A stretch of DNA of 33,142 nucleotides from an uncultured Opitutia bacterium. GTDB lineage: Bacteria; Verrucomicrobiota; Verrucomicrobiia; Opitutales; Puniceicoccaceae. The stretch lies in contig CAJXLM010000033.1 of the NCBI GenBank assembly GCA_913056175.1, forward strand, positions 1-33,142, read 5' to 3'. The position numbers were made by a program, and so were the translations under genes. The notes under the pieces were generated by a model that made no database searches, was not told the DNA's origin, and worked only from the letters and a program-made list of their open reading frames with translations. The number at the start of each line of letters is the position of its first letter. Position 1 is the stretch's first letter. This document shows, in pieces, positions 1-8,214 of this stretch.

Positions 1-107
1 CGCATCAAAAACTCCCGCTCCTCCGCCCCCAACCGAAACTCCCCCAACAACTCCCCCCGCAAATAGTAGTACCCCTCTCCCCTCAACTTGTACCGCCGCC
101 GTCTCAT
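1..107 (-). CDS. REP-associated Y1-type transposase-like protein, N-terminal part (cut by window edge)
   Basis: On the minus strand an ATG at 107-105 opens a frame that runs off the window edge after 35 complete codons. The protein starts MRRRRYK and continues with GYYYLRGELLGEF and EEREFL. A basic start, an aromatic YY(H/Y)L block and an acidic EEREF stretch resemble the N-terminus of REP-associated tyrosine transposases (Y1/TnpA_REP family). The catalytic HxH and Tyr lie beyond the edge, so the family is inferred. A second copy, inverted, sits at the other end of the window (33057-33142). Within the overlap the two copies encode the same residues and differ at only two synonymous positions. 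Upstream they share the TATAAT-containing segment. No terminal inverted repeats of a classical IS were seen. Confidence 0.5.
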   Translation of the reverse strand, partial: MRRRRYKLRGEGYYYLRGELLGEFRLGAEEREFLM

Positions 108-161
108 CCACCCCACCCCAACACCACTTACCCGCTAAGTCAAGTGTGTGAAAAGCCTGTC

Positions 162-167
162 ATTATA
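162..167 (-). promoter_or_regulatory. Putative -10 element of the left transposase-like gene
   Basis: Read on the minus strand this is a perfect TATAAT, followed by GACAGGCTTT and, further down, CTTGACTT before the ATG at 107. The same order of elements occurs upstream of the right-hand copy (TATAAT at 32998-33003). Conservation between the two copies, in a leader that otherwise diverges, supports function. No convincing -35 hexamer stands 17 bases upstream, so activity is inferred. Confidence 0.35.
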
Positions 168-623
168 TTCCGGCCAGCAAGGTGGGTAGGGTAGGGTTTC
201 GGTGGGAATGGGGGCTGGGGCGGCTTGGGATTGGTGGGTGCCGGAACGGGGTTTTTGGTGGGGCGGGAGCCGAGAAGGGGGGGTCACGGAATTTTGGTGG
301 CGTTGCACTGGGAAGCTGCCGGCGGTAGGAGCCTCCGGTCTCCCACCCTTGCCGGTCCTCTCGAGCCGACGCGCCAGCCTTTCGATCGGGGTTCGCCGGG
401 TGGTTGGCGGTCCCCTGCGTCCGTGTCTATTGACAGGGGCTGGCACTGTAGCGGTGGGCATTCGGCCTCGGATACCGTGAGGAGGCTTTTCTCGTCGATA
501 GGTGGAAGAGTCGGACAGAGAGCGCCTCGATGCGGGACCACGACCGGACTCCCCCGAGTGGGAGGTCGACGGATCCGTGGGGGCAAGGAGTACCCAGACG
601 AATCCATGGAATCTCCCGGAGCC

Positions 624-1000
624 GGGAGGCGTTCCGGCAGGCGCGCTTACGCCTCCGTGCGGTCTCCCATGCGTGCCATTCTTCCCGCCCCGAGCCATTC
701 CTTTCCGGGTCCCCCAGACCGGTAAGGTGCCCCGGGAGGTGCTGCCGCACCCGCGTGCGGATTCACGGACGCCGCTTTTCCCTCGGAGCCATCCTTTCCC
801 TGACCGCCCGGAGCGGGGAGGCGTTCCGGCAGGCGCTCTCGCACCCCTGTGCGAACTCCCATGCGGGCCATTCCTACCGCCCGGAACCATCCCTTCCCGG
901 GCCCCCCAGACCGGTAAGGTGCCCCGGGAGGTACCGCCGCGGCCGCGTGCGGATGCACGTACGTTGGTTTTCCCGGGAGCATTCCTTTTCCAAGGACTGG
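624..1000. repeat. Imperfect tandem duplication, 192-bp period
   Basis: The string GGGAGGCGTTCCGGCAGGCG begins at 624 and again at 816. A second shared block, CCAGACCGGTAAGGTGCC, begins at 714 and again at 906. Both give a period of exactly 192 bases. Between these anchors the copies are similar but diverged, and the second copy fades out near 1000. The period is a multiple of three, but no frame through it looks coding. It may be a duplicated REP/RAYT-associated intergenic element, because a transposase-like gene lies just upstream. Confidence 0.7.
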
Positions 1001-1172
1001 TTCCCCCGCAGCACCTCCCGATGGCTTGCCCGCCCGCCCCGCGTGCGGGGGGGCGCAGTGAAACCGCCGCCTTCTCCCCGTTCCCGTCCTCGTCCCGCCG
1101 GGAGTGGGCCCGGCGGGTCCCACGGCGCCCCTGTCTTGACAGCCCCCGCGCGGATCGTCCCCCCTTGTCGGG

Positions 1173-2141
1173 ATGAAGCTGAGTACCGATCGGTTGCGGG
1201 GAATGGTGTGGGGCTCGTTCCTCGGGGATGCCGCGGGGCTGGGCACGCACTGGATCTACAATCTCGAGGACCTGCGGGAGAAGTACCCTGAGGGCGTGGG
1301 CGGCTTCGAAGAGCCGCGACCGGGTCATTACCATGCGGGAAAGGAACCCGGTTCCTTCACGCACTACGGCGACGCTTCTCTCCTCCTGCTCGAATCGATC
1401 GCCGAGGAGGGGGGCTTTGATCCCGGGTTCTTCGGGCAGCGGTTCGTGGAGAGAATGGCACCCGGCGTGTACGACGGCTACGTCGACTCGGCGACGCGGG
1501 GGACCGTGGAGAATTACCGGGACTGGACGGACCGGCACCCCGGGGAGCCCTACGACTTCCAGAACGGTGCCGACGACGACCAGCTGGCAACCGCCACCAG
1601 CCTACCCGCGCTCGCGGTTCGCTACGCCGGCACGGCCAACTGGCTCGAGCGCGTGGAAGATCTCGCGCGGGTACGGCAGAACAACGGGCGGGCGATCGCC
1701 TACGCCCGCACCCAGGCGGACCTGCTCGGGGAACTCCTAAAGGGAACGGACCTGCACAGCGCCCTGCACCGGGTGGAGGAGCGGGCCGGGAAGGACCCGG
1801 ACTTCGGTCCCGAGCTCCTCCGCCGCTTCCGGGACGCCTTCGAGCGGAAGCATCTCTCCATGGAACGGGCGACCGGGGAACTCGGGCAGGCCTGCCCCCT
1901 GATCAGCAGCTTCCCGGCGGCTTTGCACGCCCTCCTCCGGGAGCCCGAGGATTTCCGGGCCTGCATCACCGGCATCCTCGCGGCCGGCGGGGACAACGCG
2001 GGCCGGGCCTCCCTGGCGGGCGGTTGTCTCGGGGCCCATCTCGGAGAGGCGGCCCTTCCCCCGGCCTGGAAGGAGCGCGTGCAAGCCCGGGACCGGATCG
2101 AGCGCGCGCTGGAGGCCATCCTCGCGGCCCGGGACGCGTGA
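1173..2141 (+). CDS. ADP-ribosylglycohydrolase family protein (J1-crystallin-like variant)
   Basis: A 322-residue protein of the ADP-ribosylglycohydrolase (DraG/ARH) fold, whose members remove ADP-ribose from proteins or small molecules using metal-bound acidic residues. The N-terminal motif GSFLGDAAGLGTHWIYN (about residues 15-31) matches the family's GxxxGDAxG start. An acidic ADDDQLATAT segment lies mid-protein. Near the C-terminus is GGDNAGRASLAGGCLGAHLG, where most active hydrolases have GGDTDT. Asn in place of the metal-binding Asp recalls the jellyfish J1-crystallin branch, so hydrolase activity is uncertain. The ATG at 1173 puts the first motif at the expected distance; no clear Shine-Dalgarno precedes it. 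A TTGACA lies at 1136-1141 but has no matching -10. The phosphatase and glyA genes follow on the same strand. Confidence 0.85.
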   Translation: MKLSTDRLRGMVWGSFLGDAAGLGTHWIYNLEDLREKYPEGVGGFEEPRPGHYHAGKEPGSFTHYGDASLLLLESIAEEGGFDPGFFGQRFVERMAPGVYDGYVDSATRGTVENYRDWTDRHPGEPYDFQNGADDDQLATATSLPALAVRYAGTANWLERVEDLARVRQNNGRAIAYARTQADLLGELLKGTDLHSALHRVEERAGKDPDFGPELLRRFRDAFERKHLSMERATGELGQACPLISSFPAALHALLREPEDFRACITGILAAGGDNAGRASLAGGCLGAHLGEAALPPAWKERVQARDRIERALEAILAARDA

Positions 2142-2219
2142 GCGCCCGGCCCGCGGCCCCCTCGGGTCCGCCACTCCCTTCGGTTGACCGGCGCGCTCCC
2201 CTGCGCTTGGCTCCTCGGC

Positions 2220-2717
2220 GTGAACGAGGAACGGCCCCTACTACTCATGGTCTGCACCGGCAACGTTTGCCGGAGCCCCATGGCGGAGGGACTCCTCACC
2301 CATGCCCTCCGCGCCGACCCTGACCTTTCCCGGAGGTTCCGGGTGGGCTCCGCGGGCCTTGCCGCCGCCGACGGGGAGCCGGCCTCCGCCAACGCCCTTG
2401 AGGCGATGCGCCGAGCCGGGATCGACCTCCACTCGCACCGCAGTCGTCCCCTCACCCCGGAACTGGCCGCCGAGGCGAGCGTCCTCCTCGGGATGACCCG
2501 TGACCACCTTCGCATGATCGAGACGCTCTTCCCGGACCAGCCCCGCCAACTGCAGCTCTTCCGTTCCCACGCCGGCGGGGGCGATCCGGAGGTGCCGGAT
2601 CCCTTCGGCGGCAATTTGCAGGAGTACCTGGAAACCCGCGACGCCCTCGTCGAGGCGATCCCCGGCCTCCTGCAGTACCTCCGTTCCGGCTCGCTCGACC
2701 GTCCGGAAACCGTTTGA
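2220..2717 (+). CDS. Low-molecular-weight protein phosphatase (tyrosine or arginine type)
   Basis: A cytoplasmic phosphatase of the LMW-PTP fold. The P-loop [13 protein letters not shown] carries the nucleophile Cys12 and Arg18 (C-x5-R-S), and VPDPFGG supplies the general acid Asp (about residue 127). I prefer the GTG at 2220 (165 residues), because family members begin a few residues before the P-loop; an in-frame TTG at 2184 would add 12. In Bacillus the arginine phosphatase YwlE has Thr where this protein has Val16, while tyrosine phosphatases usually have Ile. Val suggests the tyrosine type, but this is inference. A ywlE homologue close to glyA is also seen in Bacillus, and glyA begins 31 bases downstream here, so co-transcription is likely. 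Confidence 0.88.
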   Translation: MNEERPLLLMVCTGNVCRSPMAEGLLTHALRADPDLSRRFRVGSAGLAAADGEPASANALEAMRRAGIDLHSHRSRPLTPELAAEASVLLGMTRDHLRMIETLFPDQPRQLQLFRSHAGGGDPEVPDPFGGNLQEYLETRDALVEAIPGLLQYLRSGSLDRPETV

Positions 2718-2748
2718 CACCCCTTCCTTCCCCAACAATCCGTACCTC

Positions 2749-4035
2749 ATGCAACCTCCGTCCGTCTCCCCTGCCCCCGTTGGCGCGCTCTCCGCCGATT
2801 CCCTCGCCCAGATCGACCCCACCCTCGCCGCGATCATCGCCGAGGAGACGAGCCGCCAGCAAAACCACATCGAGTTGATTGCCTCGGAGAACTTCACCCT
2901 CCCGGCGATCATGGAAGCCACCGGCAGCACCCTCACGAACAAGTACGCGGAGGGCTACCCCGGGAAGCGGTACTACGGGGGTTGTCAAGTCGTCGACAAG
3001 GCCGAGCAACTCGCCATCGACCGCGCGAAGGAACTCTTCGGCGCGGAGCACGCCAACGTGCAACCCCACTCCGGCAGCACCGCCAATGCGGCCGTTTACC
3101 TGGCCGCGCTCGAGCCCGGCGACAAGCTGCTGACCATGAATCTCTCCGACGGCGGCCACCTCACGCACGGTCACCCGATGAATTTCTCCGGGCACTACTT
3201 CGAGGTCGAGCACTACGGCGTGGACCCGCAGAGCGGGCAGATCGACTACGATGCCGTGGCCGAACAGGCGCGCCAGGTGCGGCCGAAGATGATCACCGTG
3301 GGCGCCTCCGCCTATCCCCGCATCATCGACTTCGAGCGGATGGGCGCGATCGCCCGGGAAGTCGGGGCCTATCTCCTCGCGGACATTGCGCACATCGCCG
3401 GGCTGGTGGCAGCCGGGGAGCACCCCTCGCCGATCCCGCACGCCGACTTCGTGTCCACGACCACCCACAAGACCCTGCGCGGTCCGCGGGGCGGCCTGAT
3501 CCTCTGCAAGGGAGAGTGGGCCAAGAAGCTCGACTCGGCCGTCTTCCCCGGTACCCAGGGGGGACCCCTCATGCATGTGATCGCGGCGAAAGCGACCTGT
3601 TTCGCCCTCGCGAACACCGACGAGTTCCGCGCCTACCAGGCGCAGGTGCGCGCCAATGCAAAGGCCCTTGCCGACACCCTCGTGCAGGCCGGGCACCGGT
3701 TGGCCAGCGGGGGCACCGACAACCACCTCTGCCTCATGGACCTGCGCGGGACCGCGGAGGATCTCACCGGGAAGATCGCCCAGATCAAGCTGGACGAGGC
3801 CCACATCACCGCGAACAAGAACACCGTCCCCGGCGAGACCCGCAGCCCCTTCCAGACCAGTGGCATCCGGCTGGGCACGCCCGCCTGCACCAGCCGGGGC
3901 ATGGCGGAAGCGGAGATGGAGACCATCGGGCGTGCCATCGACCTCGTCCTCCGCAACCCCGACGACGAGGGCTCGATTGCGGAAGCCCGGGGAATGGCTA
4001 TCGACCTCTGCGAACGCTTCCCTCTTCCCTACTGA
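2749..4035 (+). CDS. glyA: Serine hydroxymethyltransferase
   Basis: A PLP enzyme that interconverts serine and glycine while charging tetrahydrofolate with a one-carbon unit. The 428 residues are typical length. Clear signatures are [14 protein letters not shown] near the start, [16 protein letters not shown], and the PLP-lysine motif [13 protein letters not shown] with Schiff-base Lys at about residue 241. The C-terminal [15 protein letters not shown] is also characteristic. The first 20 residues are a Pro/Ser/Ala-rich extension ahead of the conserved core. The ATG at 2749 follows an A/C-rich leader with no Shine-Dalgarno. It lies 31 bases after the phosphatase gene on the same strand. Confidence 0.98.
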   Translation: MQPPSVSPAPVGALSADSLAQIDPTLAAIIAEETSRQQNHIELIASENFTLPAIMEATGSTLTNKYAEGYPGKRYYGGCQVVDKAEQLAIDRAKELFGAEHANVQPHSGSTANAAVYLAALEPGDKLLTMNLSDGGHLTHGHPMNFSGHYFEVEHYGVDPQSGQIDYDAVAEQARQVRPKMITVGASAYPRIIDFERMGAIAREVGAYLLADIAHIAGLVAAGEHPSPIPHADFVSTTTHKTLRGPRGGLILCKGEWAKKLDSAVFPGTQGGPLMHVIAAKATCFALANTDEFRAYQAQVRANAKALADTLVQAGHRLASGGTDNHLCLMDLRGTAEDLTGKIAQIKLDEAHITANKNTVPGETRSPFQTSGIRLGTPACTSRGMAEAEMETIGRAIDLVLRNPDDEGSIAEARGMAIDLCERFPLPY

Positions 4036-4625
4036 GGAGGAGACCCAGCGGGAGTTGGAGCGGTCGGTCGCGGGCGATCGGGTACCGCGTTGGACCGCCC
4101 CACTGTAGGTGGCCCGCGAGTGTGCGCCCGGCCACCAGCAGCCGGGCATCCGATCGACCGTTCCCGGACTTCCCCCGGCACCCGGCCGGCCCCCGGCACC
4201 TCACTTCACCGCGACCAACCGCACCACTGCCTCCCGCAGGGGTGGGAGCGAGCGCCGTCCCCCACCGCAGCGGAGAGCGGAGATCGTGCCCCATGGGTGA
4301 ATCGCGCCGCCGTGAGTCGCCCCGGACCCACTGCAAAGGGAAGGTGAAGCATCAGTAGCCCGACCGCCCGACTCGCCGGGCAAAGAACCGCTGCTGCGGG
4401 CCTGGGAGTCGCGGGAAGGTCTTGTGTCCGTCGACAGGCGTGGGGGCCCAGGGCTACCGCCACGGGAGCCGGCGTTCTCCCAGGGACCCTGCGACGCCCC
4501 GGTCCCTTCCGGACCCTGGGCGAGGCCGGGTCCACCCGCTCGGAAAAAGCGAACCGCAGCGGCCGTCTGGGCGCGTTCAGCAAAAGCGAGCGCCCCACCC
4601 CCGTCTCTTGCGTGGAGAGCGCGCC
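4036..4625. other. Intergenic region between the convergent glyA and Dabb genes
   Basis: About 590 bases between the glyA stop and the end of the opposing Dabb gene. Open frames exist on both strands but show no family motif and look like GC-driven shadows. I see no convincing Rho-independent terminator with a T tract, no tRNA and no repeat. Confidence 0.5.
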
Positions 4626-4928
4626 TCAGGACTCGTAATCGACCACCGCAGTCTCTGCGACCACCGCGACCACCAAGTCCTTCACCTTTTGGTGCTCCGG
4701 GTGGGCCTGGTAGGTGGCGAGGTGCTCCCGGGAAGCGAAGCGAGTGTAGAGGGCGAGGTCGAAGGCGGCGCCGGAGCGGTTGAAGTCGCGCCCGACCTCA
4801 AGGGTTTCGATCTCCGGGATGAGCGCGGGCAGGGCTTGCAACGCGGACGAGACCCGCGCGAGGTTGGCCTCCCGGTCCTGTCCGTTGGCCTCGTCGAGAA
4901 AGCGCCAGAAAACGATGTGCGTGACCAT
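4626..4928 (-). CDS. Dabb (stress-responsive alpha/beta-barrel) domain protein
   Basis: A 100-residue protein that is a single Dabb domain of the ferredoxin-like dimeric alpha/beta-barrel type. It begins MVTHIVFWRF, the usual first beta strand (V-x-H-x-V-x-F/W), and later has FDLALYTRFASREHLATYQAHPEHQKV. That segment is the typical L-Y-x-F-x-s-x-x-x-L-x-x-Y-x-x-H-P-x-H signature. Members are small, often dimeric, and of varied or unknown function, so no substrate is proposed. The ATG at 4928 begins exactly at the first strand. It lies on the minus strand, 407 bases downstream of a secreted-protein gene and facing glyA. Confidence 0.9.
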   Translation of the reverse strand: MVTHIVFWRFLDEANGQDREANLARVSSALQALPALIPEIETLEVGRDFNRSGAAFDLALYTRFASREHLATYQAHPEHQKVKDLVVAVVAETAVVDYES

Positions 4929-5051
4929 GGCCGGAGGATGCCCGGGCCTTCAGCTCCCCGCAAACCCCAAGAGCCATCCTCCGCTCCCTTCGGCTACCCC
5001 AGCGGGCCGATCCGGCACCCTCCCGCCCGGTCCCCGGGCCCACCACCGACA

Positions 5052-5071
5052 AGCCCGGAAGGATCCGGGCT
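5052..5071. terminator. Perfect 8-bp hairpin downstream of the secreted-protein gene
   Basis: AGCCCGGA and TCCGGGCT flank a 4-base loop, giving a perfect 8-bp GC-rich stem. It lies in the 407-base gap (4929-5335) between two minus-strand genes, about 265 bases past the stop of the upstream gene. No T tract follows on either strand, so it may be a factor-dependent terminator, an RNA-processing signal or chance. Nothing else in that gap is recognisable. Confidence 0.3.
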
Positions 5072-5335
5072 CCGGCAGGAAATTCCGGTAGTCGTCGCCG
5101 GGGGAGGGATCGCCTTCGGCTGGTCCCCTTTTTCCGATTCCTCCGCGCCATCCCCTCCCCTGACAACCCCAAGACCCGAACCGGGAATCTCGCCAACCCA
5201 TCCCGGCCGGGTCTCATCCTCCCCGCCCTCCTCCTCCAAGACCCACCGGACTGACTCCCCAACGCAACGATCCCTTCCCCTGAACTCTCGCCCGGAACCC
5301 TTCCCCCCGCGGGTCCACCGGCCGACGGCGTCCCG

Positions 5336-6148
5336 TCAGTTCAGCTCCTCGTGCCCATCAAGGAACATCCAGGAGGTAATCGTCTGGCCGAGGCTCCCAT
5401 GGGTGGGGATTTCCTCGCGCTTCTCGAGCTCGACAATCCTCCGGTTGGCCGCCTCCCGACGGTCGGCCAACTGCTCGGCGAGAGTCCCCTCCTCCACGAC
5501 GAGGACCTCCAACTCGCTCGGCGAGACCACCCGGATGCTCTCGGAGGCATCCCCGAAGAGCAGCTCCAGAGTCGGCTCCTGCCCGCTGAAGAGCAGGATG
5601 CTCCCCTCGCTCGCGATCCAGTCCCCCTCCGCATCGCGCGCTACCACATGGTGGGCTCCCTCCGGCGGGGCGGCCGCGGTCGCGCCCACCTGTGCGAGCA
5701 GGTCGGCGGCCTCCGCTCGCGTGAGGAGTCCGCCCTCGACCAGCACGGTGACCGGGCGGTCAATCATCCCGGGGAGGTCGAGTTCCCCTCGTTCGAAGGC
5801 CCTCCCGGCGGCTTCCCGCGCGTCGGCGAACCGCTCGTACACCTCCACCTCCGTACCCGGTTGCAGGGCCAGACCGCGCAGGGCCCGGAGGACGATCGGG
5901 AAACTTTGCTCGTCCACCCGGATCCCGTCCTGCCCGAGGCGCGCGGTAAAGACCTCGACATCAAAGGTCCCGTCGACCACGGAAGCACGGGCGTGCTCCG
6001 AAATCCGTTGGGCCCTGTCCGCCGAGTCGGCTCCCACGGAGCCCACAGAGGCCTCGGACGCGTTGGGGGTGGGTTCCTCCTCCGCCGTCTGGGCCGTCGC
6101 GGCGAAGGGGAGCAGGGTGGCGAAAAGGAAGGAGAGGAAGAGGCGCAT
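5336..6148 (-). CDS. Secreted or periplasmic protein of unknown function
   Basis: A 270-residue protein with an N-terminal signal peptide: MRLFL, a hydrophobic core (FLFATLLPF) and an AATAQ cleavage-like site near residue 20. The mature part is acidic, starts with a low-complexity Glu/Pro/Ser/Ala linker, and contains no cysteine. Later it is rich in helix-forming Glu/Arg/Leu, for example AEQLADRREAANRRIVELEKRE near the C-terminus. I do not recognise a family. The frame is open further upstream to 6628, but the ATG at 6148 is chosen because the signal peptide begins there and the extension is Arg/Pro-rich shadow. It diverges from the NOS gene across a 251-base shared region, so the two could be co-regulated; that is inference only. 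Confidence 0.75.
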   Translation of the reverse strand: MRLFLSFLFATLLPFAATAQTAEEEPTPNASEASVGSVGADSADRAQRISEHARASVVDGTFDVEVFTARLGQDGIRVDEQSFPIVLRALRGLALQPGTEVEVYERFADAREAAGRAFERGELDLPGMIDRPVTVLVEGGLLTRAEAADLLAQVGATAAAPPEGAHHVVARDAEGDWIASEGSILLFSGQEPTLELLFGDASESIRVVSPSELEVLVVEEGTLAEQLADRREAANRRIVELEKREEIPTHGSLGQTITSWMFLDGHEELN

Positions 6149-6399
6149 AGGGACGATTCGGGTTGGGCGGTGGTCGGAAGAAGCTTGGTCGCGAAAAACC
6201 GCGAGCCCCCATCCGTAGGCGAAAGCGTGCCCTTTGTCAAAGATCGCGGAGGGTGTTGCGGAGCGGTACGGGAGCCCGAATCGCCCTGCCTCACCCACGG
6301 AGCGCAGGACCCGCTCCCCTCCCGGCTGCCCGCAGCCCGGCCGCCCCGGAAGGCGGTATTGCGTTTGACGCCGGACCATTCTCCGGCCGGCTTGGGGAG

Positions 6400-7605
6400 A
6401 TGCCGGAAGCTTCCACGGAAAACCGCGACATCCACCACACCGAGGGCGTGGCGGCTGCCCCCACTCCCTCCGCCATCCCGGCCTCGACCACCTCCCCGGA
6501 CCGCTCCGGCGAGGAGCGGCGGGAGTTCCTCGCACTCTGCGCCCACGAGCTTTCCTGGTCGGAGGAGTTCCTGCGGGAGCGGCTGGAGTCGACCCCGGAG
6601 GAGCGCGCGGACGCCCCGCCCTACGCACCCTCCCCCGCCGAACTCCGGCACGGTGCCCGGGTGGCCTGGCGGAACAACGCCCGCTGCATCGGCAGGCTGT
6701 TCTGGTCCTCCCTGCAGGTGCGCGATCGCCGCGATCTCCACCGGCCAGCCGCCGTCGCCGAGGACCTGCGGGAGCACGTCCGGATCGCGACGAACCGGGG
6801 CCAAATCCGGCCCCTCGTCACCCTCTACGCCCCGGCGGACGCGCGGGGATCCCGGGTGCGCATCTGGAACCACCAGCTGTTCGGCTATGCCGGCTACGGA
6901 CGCCAGCCCGACGGTTCCTACCTCGGCGATCCGAAGAACGAGACCTTCACCCGGCTGGCCCGGGAGCTCGGCTGGGAAGGCGCCGGCACCCGGTTTGACC
7001 TGCTCCCTTGGATCATCCAGGAGCGGGGCCGTCCGCCCGAGCTTTTCCCGCTACCGGAGGGCCTCTGTCTCGAAGTCCCCCTGCGGCATCCCCGCCTTTC
7101 CTGGTTCGCCGGGCTCGGGCTCCGCTGGTACGCCGTGCCCATCCTCAGCGATCGCAACCTGCGCATCGGCGGTGCCGATTTCCCGGCCGCCCCCTTCAAC
7201 GGATGGTACATGGGCACCGAGATCGGGAGCCGCGACCTCGGCGACGAAGGCCGCTACGATGTTTTGCCCGAGCTCCTGCAGAGGATGGGCTCCCCCGAAG
7301 GCTCCTCCCGGGAACGGCTCGCCAAGGACCGGGCCCTCGTCGAGTTGAACGAGGCCGTGCTGCACTCCTTCAGCGAGGATGGGGTGCGCATCGTCGATCA
7401 CCACCGGGCCTCCTCCGAATTCCTCCGCTTTGCCGAGAAGGAGCGCCAGGCGGGCCGGCTGGTCTCCGGACGATGGAGTTGGCTCGTGCCGCCCCTCTCC
7501 GGCTCGGCTACCGGAGTTTTCCACCGCGGCTGGAAGGATCGCCGGTGGCGGCCCGACTATCTCCCCCAGACGCCCGCCTGGGAGGATGCCGGACTCCGCG
7601 GATAA
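6400..7605 (+). CDS. nos: Nitric oxide synthase oxygenase (bacterial NOS)
   Basis: A 401-residue heme-thiolate enzyme that oxidises L-arginine to citrulline and nitric oxide through N-hydroxyarginine, using pterin or folate and an external reductase. The heme-ligand motif VAWRNNARCIGR places the proximal Cys at residue 96. FNGWYMGTEIGSRDL carries the substrate-arginine-binding Glu (about residue 274). Further signatures are RIWNHQLFGYAGY and the C-terminal SGSATGVFHRGW. There is no reductase domain, as in other bacterial NOS oxygenases. The frame is open from 6163, but the upstream 79 residues are Arg/Pro shadow, so the ATG at 6400 (preceded by GGGGAG) is chosen. It still leaves an N-terminal tail of about 35 Ala/Ser/Thr/Pro-rich residues before the conserved helix. 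A Nif11-type peptide gene starts 116 bases downstream on the same strand. Confidence 0.95.
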   Translation: MPEASTENRDIHHTEGVAAAPTPSAIPASTTSPDRSGEERREFLALCAHELSWSEEFLRERLESTPEERADAPPYAPSPAELRHGARVAWRNNARCIGRLFWSSLQVRDRRDLHRPAAVAEDLREHVRIATNRGQIRPLVTLYAPADARGSRVRIWNHQLFGYAGYGRQPDGSYLGDPKNETFTRLARELGWEGAGTRFDLLPWIIQERGRPPELFPLPEGLCLEVPLRHPRLSWFAGLGLRWYAVPILSDRNLRIGGADFPAAPFNGWYMGTEIGSRDLGDEGRYDVLPELLQRMGSPEGSSRERLAKDRALVELNEAVLHSFSEDGVRIVDHHRASSEFLRFAEKERQAGRLVSGRWSWLVPPLSGSATGVFHRGWKDRRWRPDYLPQTPAWEDAGLRG

Positions 7606-7721
7606 GGCAGGCGCACCGACCGGAACGTTTCGCGAATCATCTACGTTGCCCCTCCGCTTCCCCGAGCGAACCCTCGGCGCGCCCTGCACCGGGTTCATCA
7701 CCCCCCCCAACCCAACGACCC

Positions 7722-7985
7722 ATGTCCCAGGAAGAACTCACTCAGTTCCTCGAAGCCGTCCGCCAGAACTCCTCCCTGCAGGAGCAGCTCAAGGCCGAGG
7801 GGGCCGACCCCGTGGCGATCGCCAAGGACGCCGGTTTCTCGATCACACAGGCCGAGCTCCTTCGCCACCAAGCTGCCCGAATCCAAGAACTCAGTGATGA
7901 GGAACTGGAGGAGGCGGCGGGTGGTAACAACCTCACTGCCATCCCCCCTATATCCGTTCCCGCTCATGGATGCCGAGGCATCTGA
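7722..7985 (+). CDS. Nif11-like leader peptide, natural-product (RiPP) precursor
   Basis: An 87-residue peptide. Residues 1-68 are a Nif11-type leader: MSQEELTQFLEAV, EQLKAEGADPVAIAKDAGF and LSDEELEEAAGG are hallmarks of the nif11-like leader family. The leader ends in Gly-Gly at 67-68, the usual cleavage site for C39-type peptidase/ABC exporters. The predicted core (69-87) is NNLTAIPPISVPAHGCRGI, with one Cys, one Ser, one Thr and three Pro. That is too poor in Cys/Ser/Thr for a multi-ring lanthipeptide. No LanM, cyclodehydratase, radical SAM enzyme, peptidase or ABC exporter is in this window. The ATG at 7722 follows an A/C-rich leader without Shine-Dalgarno. The NOS gene is immediately upstream on the same strand. 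Leader identity is firm; the final product is unknown. Confidence 0.9.
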   Translation: MSQEELTQFLEAVRQNSSLQEQLKAEGADPVAIAKDAGFSITQAELLRHQAARIQELSDEELEEAAGGNNLTAIPPISVPAHGCRGI

Positions 7986-8112
7986 TTGAGGGAGCATCGG
8001 TGAGGAAGGCTATGTGTGCCTTGTTGGTTGCTGAAGCATTGCTGGGTCGCGGGCTAGCGGAGGATTTACTCTCACCCAACAAAGCGGAAAATCCGTAGCC
8101 CCCTCGCGGCTT

Positions 8113-8149
8113 CCAGCGTTGGTGGGAGCGGGAGTGGCCACGATCCGCT
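8113..8149. repeat. REP-like intergenic repeat, copy 1
   Basis: CCAGCGTTGGTGGGAGCGGG followed by AGTGGCCACGATCCGC. It is a shorter version of the element at 8215-8270, and related versions occur at 9688 and 11153. The GTTGGTGGGAGCGGG core repeats almost exactly within 100 bases. REP-like elements are often mobilised by RAYT transposases, and RAYT-like genes cap both ends of this window; the link between them is inference. The 7986-8459 gap holds two of these elements and no gene. Confidence 0.6.
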
Positions 8150-8214
8150 GTGGGGGCGAATGCCGCAGATGGATGTGCCCCCCCTGCAGTCTTCTTTGTG
8201 GTGGGACGAAACTC

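Larger units (their letters stand above)
108..1172. other. Long non-coding stretch between the transposase-like gene and the ADP-ribosylglycohydrolase
   Basis: About 1 kb without a credible gene. Several open frames cross it on both strands, but they are compositionally biased (Arg, Pro and Gly rich), carry no recognisable motif and overlap one another, as expected from GC-rich DNA with few stop codons. The left 200 bases are strongly strand-skewed (C-rich on plus), matching the skew at the right window end. The only internal structure I can support is the duplicated segment listed separately at 624-1000. Confidence 0.6.

Noticed and set aside
1136-1164. Sigma70 promoter ahead of the ADP-ribosylglycohydrolase
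   Set aside because: A perfect TTGACA is present at 1136-1141, but nothing like TATAAT is found 16-18 bases downstream.
135-1538. Long minus-strand open frame of 467 codons across the left non-coding stretch
   Set aside because: Arg/Gly/Pro-rich with no motif, and it overlaps the start of the well-supported ADP-ribosylglycohydrolase on the other strand; typical of GC-rich DNA.
5351-7348. Plus-strand 665-codon frame
   Set aside because: Antisense to the secreted-protein gene and out of frame with NOS; no motif.
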